Assembly: GCF_002968335.2 (NCBI RefSeq)
Contig: NZ_CP134398.1
Coordinates: 3,410,001 to 3,474,000, forward strand
DNA: 64,000 bases
From: Mycobacterium sp. ITM-2016-00316
GTDB lineage: Bacteria; Actinomycetota; Actinomycetes; Mycobacteriales; Mycobacteriaceae
Direction of reading: 5' to 3'
The notes under the pieces were generated by a model. The model was given only the letters and a program-made list of their open reading frames with translations, was not told the DNA's origin and did not search any database. Below are positions 41,751-53,670 of the stretch, piece by piece (position 1 is the first letter of the stretch; every line of letters starts with the position of its first letter). Position numbers and translations under genes: made by a program.

Positions 41751-43022
41751 ATGCTGGAATGGTCTGACGTCGACATCGCCGTGCGCGACGCGGTGCGCGA
41801 GTTCGTCGACAAGGAGATCCGGCCGCATATCGACGCGCTGGAAAGCGGCGATATGGAGCCCTACCCCATCGTCCGCAAGCTGTTCAGCGCGTTCGGTATC
41901 GATGTGATGGCCCGAGAGGCGTTGGAGCGCAGGCTGTCCCGGCTGCGCGATGGCGGTGATGCCGGTGCGGGTAAATCGTCGGGCGGCATGTTCGGGGGCG
42001 GACCCGACCAGGCCGGGATGGGTTTCGTGCTGATCAGCGAGCTGTGCCGGGTGTCCATGGGCCTGGTCACCGGGATGGGTGTCAGTCTGGGCCTGACGGT
42101 GCCGACCATCCAGAGCCGCGGCACCCTCGCCCAGCAGGAACGCTGGCTGCCCGGCCTGGTGACCTACGAGAAGATCGGCGCCTGGGCCATCACCGAACCG
42201 GATTCCGGTTCGGATGCGTTCGGCGGCATGAAGTCCTATGTGACCCGTGACGGCGACGAGTATGTGCTCAACGGGCAGAAGACCTTCATCACCAACGGAC
42301 CCGACGCCGACGTCGTGGTCGTCTACGCCAAGCTCGACGAACGCGCCGGCGGGCAAGAGCGAAGCGACCGGGGGAATGAACCTGTCGACAGACGCGACCG
42401 CAAGGTGCTGACCTTCGTCCTGGACCGCGGCATGGACGGCTTCGTCCAGTCGAAACCGTTCCACAAGATGGGCATTCACAGCTCACGCACCGGCGAGCTG
42501 TTCTTCAACAACGTCCGGCTGGGCCGTGACCGCCTGCTCGGCGAGACCGAGAACAACGCCTCCGGCGACGGCCGGGACAGCGCCCGGTCCAGCTTCTCCG
42601 CCGAACGGATCGGCGTGGCCGCGATGTCTCTCGGCGTCATCGAGGAATGCCTGCGGCTGTCGGTGGACTACGCCAAGAACCGGGTGTTGTGGGGCAAGGA
42701 AATCGGCCAGTTCCAGTTGATCCAGCTCAAGCTGGCCACCATGGAGGTGGCCCGGATGAACGTGCGCAACATGCTGTTCCGGGTCATCGAATCCGCGCAG
42801 ACCGGCTCACCGATCTCGCTGGCCGAGGCCTCGGCGATCAAATGGTACTGCTCGCAGGCGGCCACCGATGTGGCGATGGAGGCCGTGCAACTCTTCGGCG
42901 GCAACGGCTACATGACCGAGTACCGGGTCGAGCAGCTCGCCCGTGACGCCAAATCGCTGATGATCTACGCCGGAAGCAACGAGGTGCAGATCACGCACGT
43001 GGCGCGGGGGCTACTGAGCTGA
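41751..43022 (+). CDS. Acyl-CoA dehydrogenase family protein
   Basis: This is a 423-residue flavoenzyme starting MLEWSDVDIAVRDAVREFVD, four bases after the previous stop. GAWAITEPDSGSDAFGGMKS is the FAD/substrate signature, VLNGQKTFITNGPDADVVVVYAK follows, and the C-terminal domain has ERIGVAAMSLGVIEECL and VQLFGGNGYMTEYRVEQL. Two unusual stretches stand out: a Gly-rich insert near residues 70-85 (GDAGAGKSSGGMFGGGPDQ), and GGQERSDRGNEPV near 201-213, encoded by a sequence related to the argJ repeat. The acyl-CoA substrate cannot be inferred. Confidence 0.92.
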   Translation: MLEWSDVDIAVRDAVREFVDKEIRPHIDALESGDMEPYPIVRKLFSAFGIDVMAREALERRLSRLRDGGDAGAGKSSGGMFGGGPDQAGMGFVLISELCRVSMGLVTGMGVSLGLTVPTIQSRGTLAQQERWLPGLVTYEKIGAWAITEPDSGSDAFGGMKSYVTRDGDEYVLNGQKTFITNGPDADVVVVYAKLDERAGGQERSDRGNEPVDRRDRKVLTFVLDRGMDGFVQSKPFHKMGIHSSRTGELFFNNVRLGRDRLLGETENNASGDGRDSARSSFSAERIGVAAMSLGVIEECLRLSVDYAKNRVLWGKEIGQFQLIQLKLATMEVARMNVRNMLFRVIESAQTGSPISLAEASAIKWYCSQAATDVAMEAVQLFGGNGYMTEYRVEQLARDAKSLMIYAGSNEVQITHVARGLLS

Positions 43023-43784
43023 CAGCGCCTGCGCGCTCTCATAGAGGCAGATGGCGGCCGCCGCAGCCACATTGAGGCTCTCGGCACTGCCGCGCATGGG
43101 GATGGTCACCTGCGCGTCGGCGGCCGCGGCGACCGCGGGTGCCAGGCCGTGCGCCTCCGAACCCAGCAGCCAGGCCGTGGGCAGGCTCAGATCGACCGAA
43201 GGCAGCGGAGTCTCGCCCTCCAGGGTGGTGGCCAGCACCTGCAGACCCGCACTCCGCAGTGCGGCAATGAGTTCGGGCGTATCCGGGACCTGGACCACAG
43301 GCAGCCCGAAGATGCTGCCCGCCGAGGCCCGCAGGCATTTCGCGTTGTAGGGGTCGACGCTGTCACCGGTGAGGATCAGCGCATCGGCGCCCATGGCGTC
43401 GGCGAGCCGGATCAGCGTGCCCGCGTTGCCGGGATCGGAGGTCTCGACCGCGACGGCCACCAGCCGCGGCGCCGCCAGCACCTCGGACAGGGCGACCTCG
43501 GGGATCTCGCACACCGCGATCAACCCGACCGGAGTCACGGTGTCCGACAAGGCCTTTGCCGCCCGTTCGGTCACCTCGTGCACCGGGGCGCCGGCGAGCA
43601 GATCCGCGAACCGGGCGTGCGCGTCCTCGGTGGCGAAGACCTCCTCGACGAGACCACGCCGCAGCGCTGCCTCGACCAGGTTGGGACCTTCGGCGAGGAA
43701 GCGTGCGGCGTGGCGACGTCCGCCGGGACGCTGCAGCTTGATCGCTGCAGCTACCCGATTGGACTTCTCGGTGAGGGGTGTCAG
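43011..43784 (-). CDS. tsnR: SpoU/TrmH-family rRNA 2'-O-methyltransferase (TsnR-like)
   Basis: This is a SPOUT methyltransferase of about 257 aa. The N-terminal substrate-binding part is [20 protein letters not shown] then [14 protein letters not shown]. The catalytic part has [45 protein letters not shown] and [16 protein letters not shown], the three SPOUT motifs. The conserved N-terminus has no ATG, GTG or TTG in frame; the best start is a CTG at 43784 that overlaps the rplT stop (CTGA). The first normal in-frame start is the GTG at 43583, which would delete the conserved N-terminal 67 residues. It is the last gene of the infC operon and overlaps the acyl-CoA dehydrogenase end by 12 bases. 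Confidence 0.85.
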   Translation of the reverse strand: MTPLTEKSNRVAAAIKLQRPGGRRHAARFLAEGPNLVEAALRRGLVEEVFATEDAHARFADLLAGAPVHEVTERAAKALSDTVTPVGLIAVCEIPEVALSEVLAAPRLVAVAVETSDPGNAGTLIRLADAMGADALILTGDSVDPYNAKCLRASAGSIFGLPVVQVPDTPELIAALRSAGLQVLATTLEGETPLPSVDLSLPTAWLLGSEAHGLAPAVAAAADAQVTIPMRGSAESLNVAAAAAICLYESAQALSAQ

Positions 43785-44170
43785 GCGGCTTCGCCCGACG
43801 GCGCGTTGACATCCTCGGGCAGGGCCGCCTTGGCAACCTCGACCAGAGCGGTGAACGCGGCCGGATCGCTGATCGCGATCTCCGACAGGTTCTTACGGTC
43901 CACCTCGACGCCGGCCAGCTTGAGGCCCTGGATCAGGCGGTTGTAGGTGACGCCGTTGGCGCGGGCCGCAGCATTGATCCGGGAGATCCACAGCTTGCGG
44001 AAATCGCCCTTGCGGGCCTTGCGGTCCCGGTAGGCGTAGGTCAAGGAGTGCAGCTGCTGCTCTTTGGCCTTGCGGTAGAGGCGTGACCGCTGGCCGCGGT
44101 AGCCCTTGGAAGCCTTGAGTACTGTGCGCCGCTTCTTTTGAGCGTTGACTGCGCGCTTCACGCGTGCCAT
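43781..44170 (-). CDS. rplT: Ribosomal protein bL20
   Basis: This 129-residue large-subunit protein is needed early in 50S assembly. It starts [19 protein letters not shown] and has [20 protein letters not shown] and [17 protein letters not shown], diagnostic of L20. In many bacteria L20 also represses its own operon. It lies 67 bases downstream of rpmI, and its stop overlaps the presumed tsnR start. Confidence 0.97.
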   Translation of the reverse strand: MARVKRAVNAQKKRRTVLKASKGYRGQRSRLYRKAKEQQLHSLTYAYRDRKARKGDFRKLWISRINAAARANGVTYNRLIQGLKLAGVEVDRKNLSEIAISDPAAFTALVEVAKAALPEDVNAPSGEAA

Positions 44171-44237
44171 GAGGGTGTTCCTATTCTTGCGGGGAAAGTC
44201 TGGAGGGAGGAAGCGGCTTTTCGGCCGTTCGACCGAT

Positions 44238-44433
44238 TTAGCCGTTCAGCATCTTCTTGACGCGGGCGGTGTCGTTGGCGGCAACGGTGACGCGGCCGTC
44301 CAGGCGACGGGTGTGCTTGCTCGCCTTGTGCTCGAAGAAGGTGGCGCTTGCCGGCCTTCTGCCGGACGACCTTGCCGCTTCCGGTGACGCGGAAGCGCTT
44401 GGATGCGCCGCTGTGGGTCTTTGCCTTGGGCAT
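44238..44433 (-). pseudogene. rpmI: Ribosomal protein bL35 gene with one extra base (frameshift)
   Basis: The start [20 protein letters not shown] then [13 protein letters not shown] is L35. In the same frame the sequence then loses similarity and runs past the normal end to 44158. The next frame gives [20 protein letters not shown] then [11 protein letters not shown] and a TAA at 44238. The gene spans 196 bases, exactly 64 codons plus stop plus one base. The extra base lies in CTTCTTCGAG (44331-44340), where homologues read Leu-Leu-Glu. Since infC and rplT are intact on both sides and L35 is nearly universal, loss of the gene is unlikely. A sequence error or +1 recoding is more plausible. 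Confidence 0.93.
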
Positions 44434-44456
44434 GTGTCCTCAGTTCTTGTGGTGGA

Positions 44457-45098
<642 letters not shown>

Positions 45099-45196
45099 GG
45101 GGCCTCCTACGTTGTCTGCTCGTGCCACGACCGCTTGGAGCGCCGGGCCAGCAGGGAGAGACCACACCACCAGCATTCCGCTCCGGAGAGCAGAAA

Positions 45197-45217
45197 GGCC
45201 CTGCATACAGCAGGGCC
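45197..45217 (-). promoter_or_regulatory. Hairpin in the infC leader (possible attenuator)
   Basis: GGCCCTGC-TGTAT-GCAGGGCC forms a perfect 8-bp stem with a 5-base loop, followed by TTT on the minus strand, about 100 bases before the infC start. The position suggests an attenuator or a leader structure controlling the IF-3/L35/L20 operon. This is inferred from structure only. Confidence 0.5.
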
Positions 45218-45383
45218 CGATGCCGACCGATCACGGCTTACGCCGTCTGCGCATGCGCAGAACAGGACATCCGCGGATGCCTGTGATCGGACCGCTGGAC
45301 CGGTATGGTCAGCGGTGGGAGCGGGACTCCACTTACTGTCCCTGGCGTTCGCCGGGACGGTCGATCGTGCAAGTCTAACAGGC

Positions 45384-45743
45384 ATGACCGATGATCCGAA
45401 AACTCCTTCCGGCGCAGACCCGCAGGTTAGGGAGCTCGCCGAGATTCCTGCCGTCGAGGTGATCACCCGCTCGGCCGTGATGCTGATGAGTGCGGCGGCG
45501 GAGAAGATCGGCCTGGGGGCCGAGGACCCCGACGACAGTCCGCACCGCGATCTCGACGAGGCCCGCCGTCTCATCACCGCGCTCGCCGGGCTGGTCACCG
45601 CGTCCGCCGAATACCTGGGCCTGCACGCCGGGCCGCTGCGCGACGGACTGAAGAGCCTGCAGCTGGCGTTCCGGGAGGCCAGCGCGGCACCCGAGGAACC
45701 CGGCCAGGGCCCCGGTGAGAAGTTCACCGGTCCGGTCTGGTGA
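45384..45743 (+). CDS. DUF1844-domain protein
   Basis: This 119-residue protein contains IPAVEVITRSAVMLMSAAAE and LDEARRLITALAGLVTASAE, the core of DUF1844, a small helical domain often encoded beside infC in actinobacteria. The ends are low-complexity and acidic. I chose ATG 45384 because coding character and family similarity begin there. The function is unknown. Confidence 0.85.
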   Translation: MTDDPKTPSGADPQVRELAEIPAVEVITRSAVMLMSAAAEKIGLGAEDPDDSPHRDLDEARRLITALAGLVTASAEYLGLHAGPLRDGLKSLQLAFREASAAPEEPGQGPGEKFTGPVW

Positions 45744-45796
45744 TCCGGGCCGACACCCAGGCATCGTAGAAGCACCCATTTCGGCCGCTTAGGGCA

Positions 45797-45802
45797 TATT
45801 CT
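45797..45802 (+). promoter_or_regulatory. -10 box of a probable leaderless lysX promoter
   Basis: TATTCT lies eight bases before the lysX ATG. Transcription would begin at or within two bases of the start codon, giving a leaderless mRNA, a common situation in mycobacteria. No Shine-Dalgarno sequence is seen here. Confidence 0.45.
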
Positions 45803-45810
45803 CGCGCCCT

Positions 45811-49149
<3,339 letters not shown>

Positions 49150-49194
49150 CTCTCCTCACAGCTGCTTTGCAGGAAGCGGCGTCACGATGATCTC

Positions 49195-50550
49195 GTGACG
49201 CTGATGTCCGGGCTCTTGCAGCACCACGCTTCCTTGATGCACGGTTGGGTGCCGGTGACCGTTCAGGTGATCGCCGGGCTGGTCCTGGTGGCTGCGCTGC
49301 GGTGGCGACGCCGACTGGTCGCCGCCGCGGCCGTCGGGGCCGCACTGGCCGCGGCCGCGCACTGGTATGTGAGCAGCCAGGGGCTGGCCGGTGAACCCGC
49401 ACCGCACGCGCTGTGGGTCTGGATCGGGTTGACCGGGTTCGCCGCCGCGGCACTGTTTTCCGGCGGGCCCGGAGCGCGCTGGTGGCGGCGCACCGCCGCC
49501 GTCGCGGCCGTCCCGCTGTGCGCTCTGTGCGCGGCGCTGGCCGTCAATCTGTGGACCGGGTACTTCCCCACCATGCAGACGGCCTGGGGCCAGCTGACCG
49601 CGGGGCCGCTGCCCGATCAGACCGATATGGCGACCGTCGCCGCATTCCAGGTCCGGCATGCGGTGCCGCGTAACGGTTCTCTGGTACCGGTGGACACCGG
49701 CGACGCCGGCTCGGGTTTCCGGCACCGCGGCGAGTTGGTCTATCTGCCGCCGGCCTGGTTCGCCTCGGATCCACCACCCCGGCTACCGACCGTGATGATG
49801 ATCGGCGGCGAGATGAACACGCCCGAGGACTGGGCGCGGGCGGGCAACGCCGTGCAGACCGCCGACGCCTTCGCCGCGACGCACGACGGGAACGCTCCGG
49901 TGTTGGTGTTCGCCGATGTGGGCGGCACCTTCAACAACGACACCGAATGCGTGAACGGCCCCCGCGGCAAGGTCGCCGACCACCTCACCAACGATGTTGT
50001 CCCGACCATGATCTCGAGGTTCGGGGTCAGCCCGGATCCGGCCAATTGGGGTGTCGTCGGGTGGTCGATGGGCGGCACCTGCGCGGTCGACCTGACCGTG
50101 ATGCACCCCGACCGGTTCTCGGCGTTCGAGGACATCGCGGGCGATCTGAGTCCGAACTCGGGCACGAAGGCACAGACGATCGAGCGTCTGTTCGGCGGTG
50201 ATGCGGCCGCCTACGCCGCATTCGATCCGGCCACGGTCATCAGCCGGCACGGCCGGTACAGCGGGGTGTCGGGCTGGTTCGCGGTGAACGGGGCGGGTGC
50301 CTCACCGCCACCGCAGACCGCTGCGGCGGCCCAGTCGCTGTGCGCGTTGGGCGCATCACACGGTATCGACTGCGCAGTGGTCGCCCGGCCCGGCCGGCAC
50401 GACTGGCCTTTCGCGTCCAGTGCTTTCGCCGAGGCACTGCCGTGGCTGGCCGGCCGAATCCACACCCCCGATGTTCCGGCCACCCCGTTTCCGGGTGCTC
50501 CAGCGGGACCCGTCACCGAGCAGGTGGCGCGGGTGGGGCCGGGTCAGTAG
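49195..50550 (+). CDS. Membrane-anchored esterase-like protein (Rv1639c-like)
   Basis: This is a 451-residue protein. Four hydrophobic segments fill the first 125 residues (VPVTVQVIAGLVLVAALRW, LVAAAAVGAALAAAAHWYV, LWVWIGLTGFAAAALF, AAVAAVPLCALCAALAV). An extracytoplasmic alpha/beta-hydrolase domain of the esterase/mycolyltransferase-like type follows. The nucleophile elbow is GWSMGGTC near residue 290, and a late GRHDWPF may hold the catalytic His. The start is GTG 49195, or ATG 49204. It follows lysX closely, as in M. tuberculosis, and may act on cell-envelope lipids; no substrate can be named. Confidence 0.85.
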   Translation: MTLMSGLLQHHASLMHGWVPVTVQVIAGLVLVAALRWRRRLVAAAAVGAALAAAAHWYVSSQGLAGEPAPHALWVWIGLTGFAAAALFSGGPGARWWRRTAAVAAVPLCALCAALAVNLWTGYFPTMQTAWGQLTAGPLPDQTDMATVAAFQVRHAVPRNGSLVPVDTGDAGSGFRHRGELVYLPPAWFASDPPPRLPTVMMIGGEMNTPEDWARAGNAVQTADAFAATHDGNAPVLVFADVGGTFNNDTECVNGPRGKVADHLTNDVVPTMISRFGVSPDPANWGVVGWSMGGTCAVDLTVMHPDRFSAFEDIAGDLSPNSGTKAQTIERLFGGDAAAYAAFDPATVISRHGRYSGVSGWFAVNGAGASPPPQTAAAAQSLCALGASHGIDCAVVARPGRHDWPFASSAFAEALPWLAGRIHTPDVPATPFPGAPAGPVTEQVARVGPGQ

Positions 50551-51608
50551 TCCGACTCGGCGGCCAGCACCTCGGCCAGGAAGGCGTCGTCGGCACCGGA
50601 GAGCCGGGACCGAGCCAGTTCCCGCATCCGGTCGCGCAGCTGCCGCCCCTCCCCCACACCGGGAGAACCGACGACCAGTTCTGTCGCGGTCCAATCCTGG
50701 TTCCAGGCAGCAGATTCCGATATCTCCAGCGTCAGAGTCGCGGTGCCGTCAGCGGTGAGCACCCCGGCCGCGGTGATATCGGCGCACCGCAGCCGTACCT
50801 CGATACCGGCCGCAGAACCCCTTACCGCGGTGCGCACGGAGGCCACCACAGCACCGGTGCTGTCTGTGTGAACCGACCAGTCCACGTTGTCCTCGGCGGC
50901 GTCGAATACCGCAGGCGGCACCGTGGTCCAGGCGATCGTCCTGGCACCACCGGCAATCGCCGGACCAGTCGCGGAGTCGTCCCAGCCGGCGGCCAGCGCG
51001 TAATCGTCGCGGTGGCGCTGAGTCGGCACCGCGTCGTCGACCGCTGGCGTCCAGTCCGCCAGTTCCGCGCAGGCCGCGGCGAGTTCGGCCACCCGGGGGT
51101 CACCGTCGAGCCGGTAGGCGACGAGGATGTCGCGGTGCGGCTGCAACAGCGAATCTATATCGGAGTCGAGGGTGTCCTCGGTGAAGAACTCCTGCGCCGA
51201 GGCCGTCAGCACCGCGATCTCGGCATCCAGCACTGCCGCATCCAGGTCCACGATCGCATCCCCCACGCTGGCCGGCCACCAGCGACGCAACCAGTGCCCG
51301 ATCGCCAGTCGGCGCAGCGGTGCCAGCGCACCGGGATCGAGCGTCAGATCCGGCAGGTCGACGGTGCCCCCAGCGTCGGCGGGGGTCCCGTGCAGCGCGT
51401 CGACCAGCGCGACGTGGCCGGCCGCGCCCGTCACCCGCCACACCCAGTCGGCGGCGGTGATATCGGTGAAGGTGATCTGCACCGGTGCCGCGGGATCGTC
51501 GACCGTCCACGCCAGCACCGCACCGGCCACCTCGAGCACCGCCACGGCGGGCGGCGGCGGTACCGGTGGACCGGTCTGCCATAGACCTTCCCCGGCGACG
51601 AACCTCAT
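50544..51608 (-). CDS. Uncharacterised protein next to CHAT locus (second gene)
   Basis: This is a 354-residue acidic protein with no signal peptide or membrane segment. It starts MRFVAGEGLWQTGPPVPPPP and overlaps the upstream gene by ATGA (51605-51608). The middle has LRRLAIGHWLRRWWPASVGD and DLDAAVLDAEIAVLTASAQE; the C-terminal part looks beta-rich (AAGIEVRLRCADITAAGVLT, ATLTLEISESAAWNQDWTAT). I recognise no domain. It is probably made with the 442-aa protein upstream as a pair. Its last seven bases overlap the end of the convergent esterase gene. Confidence 0.75.
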   Translation of the reverse strand: MRFVAGEGLWQTGPPVPPPPAVAVLEVAGAVLAWTVDDPAAPVQITFTDITAADWVWRVTGAAGHVALVDALHGTPADAGGTVDLPDLTLDPGALAPLRRLAIGHWLRRWWPASVGDAIVDLDAAVLDAEIAVLTASAQEFFTEDTLDSDIDSLLQPHRDILVAYRLDGDPRVAELAAACAELADWTPAVDDAVPTQRHRDDYALAAGWDDSATGPAIAGGARTIAWTTVPPAVFDAAEDNVDWSVHTDSTGAVVASVRTAVRGSAAGIEVRLRCADITAAGVLTADGTATLTLEISESAAWNQDWTATELVVGSPGVGEGRQLRDRMRELARSRLSGADDAFLAEVLAAESDY

Positions 51609-52933
51609 CGAATCGCCTCCAGTTCGAGCATCGCCTTGATCCGCTGCCGGTGATCCAGACTCACCGACCGGGCCACCCCTTCCAGCAGGGCCCGCATATC
51701 GTCGACATCCGCGCAGGACTCCTGCCACACGTCACGGCCGTGCAGACGGGCCCACAGCCTGCTCAGGTAGGGCCGGGCAAACGCGGCGAGCTCCGTGGTC
51801 ACCTGCTGCTGGCGTGGGTGCAGCGCCTCGCCACCGGCGAGGTAGCGCCGCGCATGCAGCACATAGGCCTCCTTACGCAGCCGGGCCTGGACCTGGGCCG
51901 CCAACCGGTAGCGCGGTGTCGCGGCCTCGTCCAGTGGTGCGAGTTCGACGGCGATCTCCACCCCGGCCACCATCGCGGCCTGGATGTCCTCGGCGAGCAG
52001 ACCCCATGGCGCACAGGCCCGGTCCACCTCCTCGGCGCACAGCAGCGGAACATCGGGCAGCTCGTCGCGGTCCAAGGCGCGGCGCAGCGTGGCGCGCACC
52101 CGATCGACGACGCTGCGGTTCAACGGGCGATCGGTATCGGCACCGCCGTGTACGGGCGGCGGCGGTTGCGGCAGCACCGTGCTGAGCCCGATGTCGACCA
52201 ACGACCACGGCAGGTCCGGCGCCGGGCTGCGGGCCCGGGCGCCCAGGTTGTAGGGCGTCGCATCGGCCACCAGCGCGGTCCACACCCGCTGGCGGGCCAC
52301 CGACTCGTTGTGGCCGGCGGCGTCACCCAGCACGGTGCTCAGGCCTGCCAGGAACGGGTCGGTGATGGCCGCGGTCGGCCGCACATCGGACCAACTGGCC
52401 TGCAACTGACGCGCCAGCGCGCCGAGCACCCTGGCGTCGGCGACGTGGCGGTTGAGCACCTCGATGGCGGTGCGGTCCCGGTCCCCGTGGATCTCTTGCA
52501 GGATCGCTTCCGCGGTATCCCAATCACCATGTACCGGTTCACCTTTGGTGACGGCAAGCTCGAAGCACACCGGGAAGTAGAGCTCCTGGGCGTTGCCGGT
52601 GGTGAGCCGCAACTTCCGGCGCGCCAGCTTGAGCACCGCGAACCAGGACGCGGTGGCGCACAGCTGGTCGCGGTGCGCCACGATCAGCTCGAACACCTCG
52701 GCGGCCACCTCGCCGGACACCACCGGTGTCGAATACTGCGGGTTGGAACGCAATCGCAGCACCAGCGGGTCCAGGATGCGCTTGACGGTCCGGCTCAGCG
52801 GTCCACCGTCATCGCTGCTGAGCACCTGGACACCCGGGCCGAGCGCCCGCCAGGCGCGGTCGATCACCGCGCGGCGCGGCTGGGCCGGCGACGCGCCCGC
52901 CTCCCGCGCGGCGACCTCCGGAACGGTACTCAC
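51605..52933 (-). CDS. Uncharacterised protein next to CHAT locus (first gene)
   Basis: This is a 442-residue, largely helical protein starting at a GTG (VSTVPEVAAREAGASPAQPR). It has LSRTVKRILDPLVLRLRSNP, AEVFELIVAHRDQLCATASW and VDRVRATLRRALDRDELPDV, then RKEAYVLHARRYLAGGEALH. There is no membrane segment and no nucleotide-binding loop. It is divergent from the small membrane gene at 53034 and coupled to the following gene. I do not recognise it. The repeated Arg-rich helices could be a scaffold or interaction surface. Confidence 0.75.
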   Translation of the reverse strand: MSTVPEVAAREAGASPAQPRRAVIDRAWRALGPGVQVLSSDDGGPLSRTVKRILDPLVLRLRSNPQYSTPVVSGEVAAEVFELIVAHRDQLCATASWFAVLKLARRKLRLTTGNAQELYFPVCFELAVTKGEPVHGDWDTAEAILQEIHGDRDRTAIEVLNRHVADARVLGALARQLQASWSDVRPTAAITDPFLAGLSTVLGDAAGHNESVARQRVWTALVADATPYNLGARARSPAPDLPWSLVDIGLSTVLPQPPPPVHGGADTDRPLNRSVVDRVRATLRRALDRDELPDVPLLCAEEVDRACAPWGLLAEDIQAAMVAGVEIAVELAPLDEAATPRYRLAAQVQARLRKEAYVLHARRYLAGGEALHPRQQQVTTELAAFARPYLSRLWARLHGRDVWQESCADVDDMRALLEGVARSVSLDHRQRIKAMLELEAIR

Positions 52934-53033
52934 CCGCTCAGGATAGGCACCGGCAGCTTCCCGGTCGCGCCGCTCGCCACCGACGGCACAAAGTTGGGTT
53001 CGGTAGCCGCGGCCCGGGGCGACCCTTTCCGGC

Positions 53034-53666
53034 ATGCCCGAATCACTGTTGATCCTGCTGGCCTTCGTCGTCATCACCATCCTGATGGTCACCGTCGACG
53101 CCGTGCTCCCCCGCGGCCGCTCCGCTCCCAGACCCGCGGGCACACCGGCCGTCGGTATCGGCACCGTCAGCGACGTCTCCGATCGGATCACCGTCGAGGT
53201 GGTGAGCGTGTCGGGCCAGAAGTTCACCGGCCGCCTGCGCGGCGCCCCGGATGACCCGGTGGTCGCCGAGATCCGGCCCGGTGCGGTGCTGCTGGTGGCC
53301 TTCGACCCGGACTCCCGCGAGCAGCTGTCACTGGCCGACGACATGGTCGCCATCCGCGCTGCCTTCGACCGGATGCTGGTGGACAAAGGCCTGGTCACCG
53401 ATGCGCAGCTGGATCTCATCCGGCACGGCACCAGGTCCAGCGGCGTGGTGACGGCCGCGCGCACCACCGGCGCCGAACGGGAGGACTACCGCGAGGTGGT
53501 GCTCGACCTGATGGTCCGCAGGCCCGAAGGCGGGCAGTTCCCGGCCCACGAGACGACGCTCATCCCGGCGACCTCGCTGGATCGGGTCCGCCCGGGCAGC
53601 GTCATCGACGCCTACTACCGGCGCGGGGACGAATCCGCCGTCGCGGTCGCCGTACCGCCGGCCTGA
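53034..53666 (+). CDS. Membrane-anchored protein with two similar beta domains
   Basis: This is a 210-residue protein with one N-terminal membrane helix (LLILLAFVVITILMVTVDAV, residues 5-24). Two similar beta-rich modules follow: GIGTVSDVSDRITVEVVSVS to about residue 95, and SGVVTAARTTGAEREDYREV to the end. Each resembles a small barrel with an IRPGAVLLVAFDP or VRPGSVIDAYYRR segment near its end, which suggests an internal duplication. Its stop is four bases from the stop of the convergent CHAT gene. The function is unknown. Confidence 0.78.
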   Translation: MPESLLILLAFVVITILMVTVDAVLPRGRSAPRPAGTPAVGIGTVSDVSDRITVEVVSVSGQKFTGRLRGAPDDPVVAEIRPGAVLLVAFDPDSREQLSLADDMVAIRAAFDRMLVDKGLVTDAQLDLIRHGTRSSGVVTAARTTGAEREDYREVVLDLMVRRPEGGQFPAHETTLIPATSLDRVRPGSVIDAYYRRGDESAVAVAVPPA

Positions 53667-53670
53667 TCGG

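Noticed and set aside
44158..44433. A 91-residue L35 variant read in one frame
   Set aside because: After residue 33 it loses all L35 similarity, while the next frame restores it to a 64-residue end; the long form is a frameshift product.
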